Assembly (NCBI RefSeq): GCF_014196205.1
Contig: NZ_JACIDE010000006.1
Coordinates: 1 to 35,599 of the forward strand
Source of the DNA: Anoxybacteroides voinovskiense
Lineage (GTDB): Bacteria; Bacillota; Bacilli; Bacillales; Anoxybacillaceae
Reading direction: 5' to 3'
Length of the DNA: 35,599 bases
Positions 1-8,168 of the stretch are shown one piece after another. Within the stretch, counting starts at the first letter, position 1, and each line of letters starts with the position of its first letter. Under the pieces are notes generated by a model. It did no database searches and had not been told where the DNA came from. It saw only the letters and a list, made by a program, of their open reading frames with translations. Position numbers and translations under genes: made by a program.

Positions 1-132
1 TCCCTTACCTTTCTTTCGTTTGTTCGTCGTTTTTTCTCTGGACAACTTCCTCTCGAATGGAAATCCGAGATGGCAGCTGTCTTATTTGAGTATGCCCGAA
101 TATACGGGAAGAGTATGCCTAATTTTGGATAA
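1..132 (+). CDS. C-terminal fragment of an unidentified protein, cut by the window edge
   Basis: Frame 1 is open from the first base to a TAA at 130-132 and gives 43 residues with a protein-like composition (it contains FVRRFFSGQLPLEWKSEM and ends GKSMPNFG). There is no start in the window, so this would be the tail of a gene that begins to the left. I do not recognise the family; a transposase C-terminus is possible but unsupported. No good terminator follows immediately; the first strong one is at 470-508. Confidence 0.4.
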   Translation, partial: SLTFLSFVRRFFSGQLPLEWKSEMAAVLFEYARIYGKSMPNFG

Positions 133-469
133 TCAACAGCCGTGAAACCATAAATCATTGGATAACTCAAGGACGTTAGTTACTCAGAGCTAAAAGTGCT
201 ATAAATTGTAGTGTGGCCAGGCTAAGTGGCTCTCTCTTTCTTTATGTAGTTGTTTTTCTGGAGAAAATGTTTGTTTTCTTGAATGAGTTGGTGAATGAGC
301 TGTTTTTTGTTGTTGAACTTTGTCGATTAAACTTTCGACCGCACAAACAGCCTATTTTACCATCGACATTCGCTTTCTCTCATTGTCTATCGTTATTCAC
401 ATGATAGACAAGCAACAAAAAATATCCAGTTCATTTTATGATGTGGTTGAATATTTACCGATATTTGTA
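133..469. other. Intergenic stretch with no recognised gene
   Basis: AT-rich DNA. A 63-codon frame on the plus strand (213-404) has no ribosome binding site and a low-complexity Phe/Leu/Val-rich product, so I do not call it. No tRNA, riboswitch or mobile-element end was recognised. Confidence 0.5.
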
Positions 470-508
470 AAAAACTGAGTGAGGTGTTTTCCCCACTCAG
501 TTTTTTTT
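470..508. terminator. Rho-independent terminator, probably bidirectional
   Basis: AAAACTGAGTG (471-481) pairs with CACTCAGTTTT (494-504). A run of eight T follows on the plus strand, and the A-run before the stem gives a U-run on the minus strand. It can end transcription from the left-edge gene and from the minus-strand coiled-coil gene at 657-1202. Confidence 0.8.
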
Positions 509-545
509 AAAAGATAGGAGTATAAAATTTCGGTACAGAGAGATG

Positions 546-658
546 TCTAGCTCCAAGCGCCATCGGCTCGAATCGCTCCGCCCCACACTGCGGCGGCTGA
601 GCCTCCTCGGTGGGGCTTGTGCGATCTCGCCGATAGGCGGGCGCTTTGCGCTTTTCTT
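546..658. repeat. Bacillaceae-type long palindromic intergenic repeat
   Basis: A nested hairpin is visible: AAGCGCC (555-561) with GGCGCTT (640-646), ATCGGC (562-567) with GCCGAT (629-634), ATCGC (572-576) with GCGAT (621-625), and GCCCCAC (580-586) with GTGGGGC (610-616). The edges (TCTAGCTCC at the left, GCGCTTTTCTTA at the right) resemble a repeat family I know from many Bacillus and Geobacillus intergenic regions. The right edge abuts the stop of the coiled-coil gene. Its function, if any, is unknown. Confidence 0.65.
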
Positions 659-1202
659 ACAGATGAACAAGCTTTTGCAAGGTGCTTTCTACTTTAAATA
701 CACGATTGTTTAATACTTGGATGCTCGATTCGTGGTCGGTGAGGGCAGGGAGTACTTTCTCTTCTAGTATGTTGGTTAAGCGGGTGATGTTTCCTTGCAT
801 GTTGTGGACATCGAGTGCGAGTGCATCGTATTTTGCGGCGAGCACCTCTTGACCGTGACGAACCGCTTCACAAATCGCTTTCGTTTCGAGTGTTCGTTCG
901 TCAAGCAGCTGGACTTTCCCATCGAGTGCTTGAACTTTCCCATCGAGTGCTTGAACTTTCCCATCTAGCGCTTGAACTTTTTCATCTAGCGCTTGAACTT
1001 TTTCATCTAGCGCTTGAACTTTTTCATCTAGCGCTTGAACTTTTTCATCTAGCGCTTGAACTTGTTGACGTAAAGAAGATACTTCTTTTTCAAGAGTTTC
1101 TACCTTTTGCTCGACTGCTTCTACTCGTTTTTCCAGCGATTCGACTTTTTCTCGTGTTGCTTTTACTTCATGAAGAATTTCATACAGCAACTGTTCCACC
1201 AT
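657..1202 (-). CDS. Heptad-repeat coiled-coil protein of unknown function
   Basis: This 181-residue protein is almost entirely predicted coiled coil. A central block of about eight near-identical heptads (VQALDEK, later VQALDGK) lies between less regular heptads at the N-terminus (KVESLEKRVEAVEQKVETLE) and a C-terminal part with fewer repeats. The start is ATG 1202: AAGGAGGTG stands six bases upstream, while a GTG at 1211 would lie inside that ribosome binding site. There is no signal peptide or membrane segment. It is transcribed away from the Wadjet operon and lies divergent to it. The right end of the window carries another repeat-built coiled-coil gene on the same strand. I cannot assign a function; structural or regulatory roles are guesses. 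Confidence 0.75.
   Translation of the reverse strand: MVEQLLYEILHEVKATREKVESLEKRVEAVEQKVETLEKEVSSLRQQVQALDEKVQALDEKVQALDEKVQALDEKVQALDGKVQALDGKVQALDGKVQLLDERTLETKAICEAVRHGQEVLAAKYDALALDVHNMQGNITRLTNILEEKVLPALTDHESSIQVLNNRVFKVESTLQKLVHL
911..1062. repeat. 21-bp in-frame tandem repeat inside the coiled-coil gene
   Basis: A 21-bp unit (ACTTTCCCATCGAGTGCTTGA, changing to a TTTTTCATCTAGCG variant) recurs about seven times. Each unit encodes one heptad, so copy-number changes keep the reading frame and lengthen or shorten the coiled coil. Confidence 0.85.
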
Positions 1203-1226
1203 TCCGTTCACCTCCTTTTCGTTTCC

Positions 1227-1255
1227 ATTTTACACGAATCGACAGCGGATGACTA
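1227..1255 (-). promoter_or_regulatory. Putative sigma-A promoter of the coiled-coil gene
   Basis: On the minus strand TAGTCA (1255-1250) and TAAAAT (1232-1227) are separated by 17 bases, and TAAAAT lies about 25 bases before the ATG at 1202. The -35 matches four of six consensus positions. Confidence 0.4.
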
Positions 1256-1379
1256 GCGAACATGTTCATTTTTTAGGAAAGCTGGTTGAGGAGCACATTT
1301 TCCCAACGACGTTTTAGTAGAGAACGAATAGCGAATCGATTACAATAATAATAGACGAGTAATAGAAGGGGAGTACGAG

Positions 1380-2861
1380 ATGGATACGTCATGGCTAAAG
1401 CCGATTACAGAGGCGAAATATTTAGTAGTAGACAACGCGTACCGATACCGTGCGATTTTGCGCTATTTTTACACACAGCACGAGCGAATGCGCCAATATT
1501 TGTTCCCAGAAGAAGTGTACGCTTTTTTAAAACAATTCGATGAATTTCAAGCGTATACAGAAGAAGAGCTGCAACAAGACTTAGAGCAGCTCGTCAAATG
1601 GAAAAACTTAATCGCTAGACAAGAAACGGGCCATATTCGGACGATTGAGGAATTTAAAAAGAAACGGTTTCGCTATCAATGCAGCCCATATACGGTCGAA
1701 ATCGAACGAATGATTCGCACGCTTGAGCAGCTAGGGGAGACGTTTGGCGGCTCGCTCGAAAAAACGCGGTTTGACCGCTTGTATGCGTCGCTTGTCCGGA
1801 TGGAATCGATTATTCACGATGGGTTTAGGGAGAAGCGGGAGGAAATGAATCAAGTGTGGGAAGAAACGTTCGATTATTTTAAAAAAATCATCCAAAATTC
1901 TGCCGACTACATCGCTTATTTGAACGGAGAAAACATGGAAGAACGGATGATGTCGGATTCGTTTCTTGCGTATAAAGAACAGTTTACCGCCTATTTGCGC
2001 GATTTTATCGTCGCATTGCAAAAAACATCGATGCAAATTGAAAAGCTGCTCGAAGACTTGCCAGAAGACGGTGTTCGCCGTTTTATTGAGGAAGTGGTCG
2101 CTTATCAACTCGCCATTCCCCGTTTTGAAGGCGCAGTTTTTTCGCGTGAACAGCTAACGGAAGAGAAGCTAGACACGTGGCGCAGTTTAAAAGAATGGTT
2201 TTTAGGGCGAAACGGCCACGAAAGCGAACTGTCGTTTTTGCAAAAGCAGACGAACGAAGCGATTCGGCGAATGACGCGCGTCGTCCAGCGGTTAGGGGAG
2301 CGCCATCATCATTTTCGCAGCCGAAAGAAAGACTACTTGCATTTAGCCAAATGGTTTTCGTCATTAGAAACGGTAGAAGAAGCACATAAACTGTCCGCGG
2401 TTGTGTTCGGCTGTTTCCATACGAAACACATCGTCGCCGAAAATGATGCAACGGAAAACATGTACCGCGATATTTGGGAGGAACAACCGGCAGAATGGCT
2501 CGTCAAACCGCGCGTTCGCCACTATCGAGAAAAGAAAAAGCCAGAAGCAATGATTGATCGGCGAAAAGAAAAAGAGGAAACGATGACCGCCTACTTAGCA
2601 GCGAAGCAACAAGAAGAAGAAGAGCTCGCACAGCTGATAGACGACGGGAAAATTGTACTTCGGGAGCTTCCGGTTGTTGCTTCACATATTCGCAAAACGT
2701 TGCTCGGGTGGATTGCGAAAGCGATGGGGCGAGAAGACCGGATCGTCCAAACGGAAAACGGATGGAAAGTGAAAGTGGTCCAATGCGAAGGAACGATTAC
2801 ACTGAAAGCAGAAGATGGTACGTTAATGATGCCAAATTACGAAATCCATTTGCTAGACTAG
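1380..2861 (+). CDS. jetA: Wadjet subunit JetA, kleisin-like (TIGR02677/DUF2397 family)
   Basis: This 493-residue protein is the first gene of a four-gene cassette whose order and sizes match the type II Wadjet plasmid-defence system. In described Wadjet complexes JetA is the kleisin that bridges the JetC SMC heads and recruits JetB. The sequence is mostly helical and charged (for example LEQLVKWKNLIARQ near the N-terminus) and has no membrane segment or signal peptide. A C-terminal winged-helix-like part is expected from the family but I did not verify it. The start ATG follows AAGGGGAG. The stop overlaps the jetB ribosome binding site (GGAGAAGAG from 2861), which implies translational coupling. 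A TACAAT at 1341-1346 may be the -10 of the operon promoter; its -35 is poor. The family call comes from recognising sequence style and context. Confidence 0.85.
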   Translation: MDTSWLKPITEAKYLVVDNAYRYRAILRYFYTQHERMRQYLFPEEVYAFLKQFDEFQAYTEEELQQDLEQLVKWKNLIARQETGHIRTIEEFKKKRFRYQCSPYTVEIERMIRTLEQLGETFGGSLEKTRFDRLYASLVRMESIIHDGFREKREEMNQVWEETFDYFKKIIQNSADYIAYLNGENMEERMMSDSFLAYKEQFTAYLRDFIVALQKTSMQIEKLLEDLPEDGVRRFIEEVVAYQLAIPRFEGAVFSREQLTEEKLDTWRSLKEWFLGRNGHESELSFLQKQTNEAIRRMTRVVQRLGERHHHFRSRKKDYLHLAKWFSSLETVEEAHKLSAVVFGCFHTKHIVAENDATENMYRDIWEEQPAEWLVKPRVRHYREKKKPEAMIDRRKEKEETMTAYLAAKQQEEEELAQLIDDGKIVLRELPVVASHIRKTLLGWIAKAMGREDRIVQTENGWKVKVVQCEGTITLKAEDGTLMMPNYEIHLLD

Positions 2862-2872
2862 GAGAAGAGAGA

Positions 2873-4039
2873 ATGGAAAAAGAGTTTGATGAGAAAGCGA
2901 AAGAAGCGTTAACGGCGTTGTTTGAACATTTTTGGATTGTTCGGGAAAAAGAGCCAGAACTTTTTCAAAAAATACGCGAACGCGAAAAAGTGTTAAAGCG
3001 ATATGTGCAAGAGAAATTTGGCTATCGGCTCATTGTCCACCGCTATTTTGCTAAGCTCGAAAAAATACCAGCCGAGCCAGAAGCGTGGATGGGAATTGAG
3101 TCGTTTCAAGAACCGCTCGATTACGCGTTGTTTTGTTGCTTGTTAGCATATTTAGAAGGAAAAGCGGTCGAAGAAAAATTTTTATTATCTGACGTATGCG
3201 AAGAAATAAAAGCGATGTATCTAGGTGAAACAGCGCTTGACTGGACGAACTATCAACATCGGCGCGCTCTTATTCGCGTGTTGAAAACAGCCGAGCAAAT
3301 CGGGATTGTACATCACGTCGACGGGGAACTCGAGGCGTTTGCCAATCAAGAAGACGAAGAAGCGTTGTATGAAGTCCCTGTATTGTCTCGCTATTTTATG
3401 CGGTCCTATCCGAAAGATTTTATTCAATATGAAACGATCGAGCAACTGTTGGAGGAAGAGTGGAAAGCAGCGCCGGACGACTACCGTCGCCACTTTATTT
3501 ATCGGCAGCTCTTTTTATCGCCTGTTGTATATCGCCGGCAAAAAGACGATCCAAACTTTTATTACTTGCGCAACTTCCGCCACCGATTGCGTGACGACAT
3601 CGAAGCGCATACCGATTTTCGCTACGAGCTATATAAAAACGCAGCGTTGCTAACCATTCCAGAACGGCAACATGTGTATACATTGTTTCCAGATCAAAAA
3701 GGGACGTCGGATATTATCCTTCATTTCGCTTCTGTCGTTCGCAATCATTTGGACAACTATCCACCGGATGAATACGGACAAATTCATGTGACGATGTCCG
3801 ATTTTCAGCAGTTGCTCAATCACTGTATGGAGCAATATGGCGAAGGCTGGAGCAAAACGTATCGTGAAATGACGATGGCACAACTCTCGTCTGAGCTGCT
3901 CGCTGCTTTAAAAGAATGGAAAATGGCAGAGCATGAACAGGGAACGGGCATGGTCGTGCTGTATCCGCTGCTTGGACGGCTTGTCGGTCGATATCCAGAC
4001 GATTTTCTAATGAAAGGAAGAGACGATGATGACGAATAA
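2873..4039 (+). CDS. jetB: Wadjet subunit JetB, KITE-like (TIGR02678/DUF2398 family)
   Basis: This 388-residue protein is the second Wadjet gene. In Wadjet/MukBEF-type condensins the equivalent subunit is a tandem winged-helix (KITE, MukE-like) protein that binds the kleisin. The frame is open back to 2708 inside jetA, but ATG 2873 is preferred because GGAGAAGAG precedes it at good spacing and the protein then begins MEKEFDEKAKEALTALF, a normal start for this family. Recognisable features are a well-conserved helical N-terminal half (ALFEHFWIVREKEPELF) and an acidic C-terminus (KGRDDDDE). It overlaps jetC by 14 bases. There are no membrane segments. Confidence 0.85.
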   Translation: MEKEFDEKAKEALTALFEHFWIVREKEPELFQKIREREKVLKRYVQEKFGYRLIVHRYFAKLEKIPAEPEAWMGIESFQEPLDYALFCCLLAYLEGKAVEEKFLLSDVCEEIKAMYLGETALDWTNYQHRRALIRVLKTAEQIGIVHHVDGELEAFANQEDEEALYEVPVLSRYFMRSYPKDFIQYETIEQLLEEEWKAAPDDYRRHFIYRQLFLSPVVYRRQKDDPNFYYLRNFRHRLRDDIEAHTDFRYELYKNAALLTIPERQHVYTLFPDQKGTSDIILHFASVVRNHLDNYPPDEYGQIHVTMSDFQQLLNHCMEQYGEGWSKTYREMTMAQLSSELLAALKEWKMAEHEQGTGMVVLYPLLGRLVGRYPDDFLMKGRDDDDE

Positions 4040-7000
4040 ATGGGTGCTTCATCGCGCGGGATTGATTAATTTTTGGTATTACGACGAGCAATATTTCGAA
4101 TTTGCCGACGGCAAGTTGTTGCTTCGTGGGACGAACGGTTCTGGGAAGTCAGTGACGATGCAAAGCTTGCTTCCTGTTTTATTGGACGGCAAAAAAACGC
4201 CGGACCGGCTCGACCCGTTCGGTTCCCGGGCACGGCGAATGGAAGATTACTTGCTTGGTGAAAAAGAAATTGTCGATCGCGATGAGCGGACAGGCTATTT
4301 GTTTTTAGAATATAAACGAAAGCAAACGGAGCAATATGTGACAACGGGAATCGGGTTGCGGGCAAAGCGGCAAAAAAATATGGATTTTTGGGGGTTCGTC
4401 ATTTTTGATAACCGCCGCATCGGTCGCGATTTATTTTTATATAAAACGGAAAAATCAGCGAACGGAACAGAAAAAATCCCGCTCACGAAACGCGAGTTAG
4501 CCAATTTGCTTGGCAGCGGCGGAACGGTTGTTGATTCACAAAAAGAATATATGGAGCTCGTCAATAAGCACGTCTTCCGCTTTGAATCGATGGAGGCGTT
4601 TCAAGAATTAATTGAGCTATTGATTCAATTGCGTAGCCCGAAACTATCGAAAGATTTTAAGCCGACGGTTATTTATGAAATTTTAGAAAGCTCGCTTCCG
4701 GCGTTGACAGACGACGAGTTGCGCCATTTATCGGAAACGATTGAAAATATGGATCAAACAAAGCAACAACTCGAGCAGCTAGAGCGCGACGAGCAATCGC
4801 TAAAGCGGCTTTGTGCGCAATATCGAGCATATAACGAGTATATGATCGCAGAAAAAGCAAGTGAATGGATAAAGGCAGACAAACAGGTAAAGCGGCTAGC
4901 AGAAGAAGGAAAACAATGGCTTACGGAGGAAGCAGAAAAACAAACGCACCTTGCGGATTTAAGCGAATACATTCAAACGCTTGCAAACGAACAGGACGTA
5001 TTGCATCAACGAGAATTAGAATTAGCAAGCCACGAAGTGTTCCAAGCGGCAAAAGAATATGAACGAGTTCAACAAGAAATAAACGACATTCACGAAAAGC
5101 AACAAAAACTATTGCGGCAAATTGACGAGAAAGAGCAACTAGAACGCCGCTATAAGCGCCAGTTAGAAGAAGACGAAGACAAGCGGTATCAGATAGAAAA
5201 GCAACTCGCACAGCAACTAGAAGATTTACGGCATGATGCGATGGAAAGTTCATTTTCTGCGCATGATCTGAACGAAGCTGATTTCTCTCGCCAGCGCCAA
5301 ACGAAATTTGACTTTACCGTCTGGAAGAGAGAAGGGCAAGAATACGCCGAAAAACTAGAACAGGCGATTGCGCTTTGGCGCCGACACGACGAAATGAAGG
5401 CGCGCTATGAAGAGACGAGTAAAGAGGTAGGCGACTTGCAGCGGGAAGTAGACGAATTGCGCCATGAAGAAACGAAATGGCTCGAACTGTTAGAAAACGA
5501 AAAATCACGGTTCCAACAAGAAGTATTTCGCTGGCTCGAACAATGCCAAGACGTTTCCGTACGAGAAGCATCTGTCCAACTATTTTTGCAGCGCCTCCAT
5601 GCACTATACGAAACGTATCATGTCGATGAGATGAAGCAGCCGTTTACAGAAGCGTATTACGAAGCACTCAATCGAAAAAACGAAGAAAAAATGGCGCAAA
5701 AGCATGCGTGCACGTTACTAGAAGAGAAGATTGCCGCAAAAGAGGCGGAATGGAACCAATGGAAAACGCAAAAAGACCCAGAGCTAGCACGCGATGAACA
5801 AACGATGGCAGCGCGGGCGGAGTTAGACGAAAAAGGGATTGCTTTTGTCCCGTTTTATGCAGGAGTGGAATTTCAAGACCACGTACCAGAACCGCTTCGC
5901 GAGCGGATCGAATCGGCATTGTATCATGCAGGGCTATTGGATGCGTTAATTACGGAAACCGACGTGGAAGTAAGGTGTGACCGAGTGCTTGTTCCACGCC
6001 CTGTTGAACTGGCGCATACATTAGCAGACTACTTACAGCCAGACGTAGATGAAGGATGCAAAGTGTCCACAACGCGCATTAAAGAAGTACTCCAAAGCAT
6101 CGTGCTTGCCGATGGAGAAATGGACGGGGCGTTTATGCTCAACGAAGAGGGGCATTATACGCTCGGGTTAGTCAAAGGGCACGCACCGATGCGGGAAAAA
6201 GCGTTGTTTATCGGGCGGGCTGCCCGCAAGCGTTGGCGGTTAGAAAAAATCGCTGCCCTTGAAGCGGAATTAATTGAGCTTCGTGCTCAGTTGCACGAGC
6301 AAACCGATAGGCTCAAACAGCTCGAGCAGACGATTGCGCAAATAAACAGCTGGTTTCGCGCCTTTCCAACTGACCGCGACATGCGGGCAGCTTTTGAAGA
6401 ACGGGAGAAAACGAAACGGCACCTTATAAGCAAACAACAAGAATGGGAGCGGAAAAACGAGAAGCTTGCCCAACTAGCCCGCGACTGGCAACAAGCAAAA
6501 CAAACGTTGCGTGAACAAACCGAAGGACTCGATTTAGAGTTTTCCAAAGACGGCTATGAACAGGCGCTTCTTTTGATGAAATCGTATATGCGCGGGCTTC
6601 ACGAACTGCAAATGACCCATCGTGAATTTCTTCATTTGCTCGACATGATTTGCCATCGTACAGAACAGCTAGAAACGTTGCAACAAGAAATCGATGAAAC
6701 AAAAGGCGAACGACATGTGCTTGCAAAAGAGCAGCAAAAACTCGAACTAAAACGGCAAGAAATCGAACGGACGCTGCAACTAATGGGCGCAGAAGAAATC
6801 CAAGCAGAGATTCAACGCGTCCGTGACCGGTTGGCATTTTTACAGCGAGAAATGCCGGCAAAACTGAACGAGCGTATCGCGCTAGAACATGAGCTAAAAG
6901 CCATTCGTGAAAAATGCGAACAGCTGTCAGCGAAAGAATCGTTTGCTAAGCAGCTCGCGACAGCGTGGAAGCATTCGTTTGAGCGGGAACTTGCCCTTGA

Positions 7001-8168
7001 ACTGGTAGAACTTCATAGTTCTAATTTGTTAGAAAAAGCAAAAGAGGCGCTGCAACGGTATGGAACGCTAGCGAAAGAAACACGGACGTCGCTTGTGAAC
7101 CGATTAAATAGCATCTTTTTTCAAGAATCAGCGAATTTAACGGAATACCGGCTCAGCCAAGAGCCAGTCTCGGTAGAGGAAACGAATCCATTTATCGATA
7201 TCGAATTAGACGAAGAAATGGAATTAAAAGTCGCAGGGTGGAGAGAAAAGCAAGACCGCATCGTCCTTTTGCTTGATTATAAAGGGCAGCGCGTATCACC
7301 ATTTTATGTACTACATGAAATCGAGCATGACATTTTCTTGCAGCGCGAATATATGAAAGAGCAAGACCGCGAATTGTATGAAGAAATTATTTTAAAAACA
7401 ATCGGGCGGATTTTGCGCAGCCGCATTCAACGGGCGGAGCGTTGGGTAAAAGATATGAACGAACTAATGCAACAGCTCGACACATCTTCCGGTCTTGTGT
7501 TGTTTATTCAATGGAAGCCGCGCACTGCGGAAACGGAAGAAGAGATGGATACGAAAGAGCTTGTCGAGTTGTTGCGAATGAACTCGCGGCTATTGAAAGA
7601 GGAAGATTTGCAGCGGGTGACGAAACATTTCCGCTCAAAAATTAACCGCGCCCGCGAGTTGTTAGAAGAGCGTGGTCAAGGCAATACGCTGCACCAAATT
7701 ATTAAAGAAGTGTTGGATTATCGGAAATGGTTTTCGTTCACCCTTTATTACCAAAAGACGAATGAACCGAAACGAGAGTTGACGAACCAACGTTTCTATC
7801 AATTTAGCGGCGGGGAGAAAGCGATGGCGATGTATATTCCGCTATTTGCCGCGACGTATTCGCGCTATCAAGAAGCGGCAGAAGATGCACCGTACATTAT
7901 TTCGTTGGATGAAGCGTTCGCGGGGGTAGACGAAAACAACATCCGCAACATGTTCGGGCTTGTCGAACAGCTCGGGTTTAACTATGTGATGAACTCGCAA
8001 GCGCTCTGGGGCGATTACGATACGGTACCGGCGCTATCGATTTGCGAACTCGTTCGTCCGAAAAATGCCTCGTTCGTGACGGTCATTCGCTATTATTGGA
8101 ATGGAAAAGTAAAGCAGCTTGTCGCTGAGGATGCAAGAAAGGGTGAGATCATTGAACCGATTAGATGA
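4026..8168 (+). CDS. jetC: Wadjet subunit JetC, SMC/MukB-like ATPase (TIGR02680 family)
   Basis: A 1380-residue SMC-like ATPase, the motor of the Wadjet loop-extruding complex. The N-terminus carries Walker A (GTNGSGKS, residues 35-42) in the context typical of the family. Two long coiled-coil arms flank a central hinge-like segment around residues 590-720 (from KGIAFVPFYAGVEF onwards). The C-terminal head carries the ABC signature FSGGEKA (1260-1266) and Walker B ISLDE with D1295 and E1296, followed by a D-loop GVDENN. All ATPase motifs are intact, so the gene should be functional. AAAGGAAG stands upstream; ATG 4026 or the adjacent ATG 4029 could be used. The gene overlaps jetB by 14 bases and jetD by 17. 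Confidence 0.93.
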   Translation: MMTNKWVLHRAGLINFWYYDEQYFEFADGKLLLRGTNGSGKSVTMQSLLPVLLDGKKTPDRLDPFGSRARRMEDYLLGEKEIVDRDERTGYLFLEYKRKQTEQYVTTGIGLRAKRQKNMDFWGFVIFDNRRIGRDLFLYKTEKSANGTEKIPLTKRELANLLGSGGTVVDSQKEYMELVNKHVFRFESMEAFQELIELLIQLRSPKLSKDFKPTVIYEILESSLPALTDDELRHLSETIENMDQTKQQLEQLERDEQSLKRLCAQYRAYNEYMIAEKASEWIKADKQVKRLAEEGKQWLTEEAEKQTHLADLSEYIQTLANEQDVLHQRELELASHEVFQAAKEYERVQQEINDIHEKQQKLLRQIDEKEQLERRYKRQLEEDEDKRYQIEKQLAQQLEDLRHDAMESSFSAHDLNEADFSRQRQTKFDFTVWKREGQEYAEKLEQAIALWRRHDEMKARYEETSKEVGDLQREVDELRHEETKWLELLENEKSRFQQEVFRWLEQCQDVSVREASVQLFLQRLHALYETYHVDEMKQPFTEAYYEALNRKNEEKMAQKHACTLLEEKIAAKEAEWNQWKTQKDPELARDEQTMAARAELDEKGIAFVPFYAGVEFQDHVPEPLRERIESALYHAGLLDALITETDVEVRCDRVLVPRPVELAHTLADYLQPDVDEGCKVSTTRIKEVLQSIVLADGEMDGAFMLNEEGHYTLGLVKGHAPMREKALFIGRAARKRWRLEKIAALEAELIELRAQLHEQTDRLKQLEQTIAQINSWFRAFPTDRDMRAAFEEREKTKRHLISKQQEWERKNEKLAQLARDWQQAKQTLREQTEGLDLEFSKDGYEQALLLMKSYMRGLHELQMTHREFLHLLDMICHRTEQLETLQQEIDETKGERHVLAKEQQKLELKRQEIERTLQLMGAEEIQAEIQRVRDRLAFLQREMPAKLNERIALEHELKAIREKCEQLSAKESFAKQLATAWKHSFERELALELVELHSSNLLEKAKEALQRYGTLAKETRTSLVNRLNSIFFQESANLTEYRLSQEPVSVEETNPFIDIELDEEMELKVAGWREKQDRIVLLLDYKGQRVSPFYVLHEIEHDIFLQREYMKEQDRELYEEIILKTIGRILRSRIQRAERWVKDMNELMQQLDTSSGLVLFIQWKPRTAETEEEMDTKELVELLRMNSRLLKEEDLQRVTKHFRSKINRARELLEERGQGNTLHQIIKEVLDYRKWFSFTLYYQKTNEPKRELTNQRFYQFSGGEKAMAMYIPLFAATYSRYQEAAEDAPYIISLDEAFAGVDENNIRNMFGLVEQLGFNYVMNSQALWGDYDTVPALSICELVRPKNASFVTVIRYYWNGKVKQLVAEDARKGEIIEPIR

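Noticed and set aside
213-404. 63-codon plus-strand frame
   Set aside because: No ribosome binding site and a low-complexity hydrophobic product without family resemblance.
911-1062. 21-bp direct repeats as iterons of a replication origin
   Set aside because: They lie inside a reading frame with a good ribosome binding site and encode perfect heptads; no replication gene is near.
815-1252. 145-codon plus-strand frame with LSHRVLE/LFHLALE repeats
   Set aside because: It is the antisense shadow of the coiled-coil gene; the repeats derive from the 21-bp units, and no ribosome binding site precedes it.
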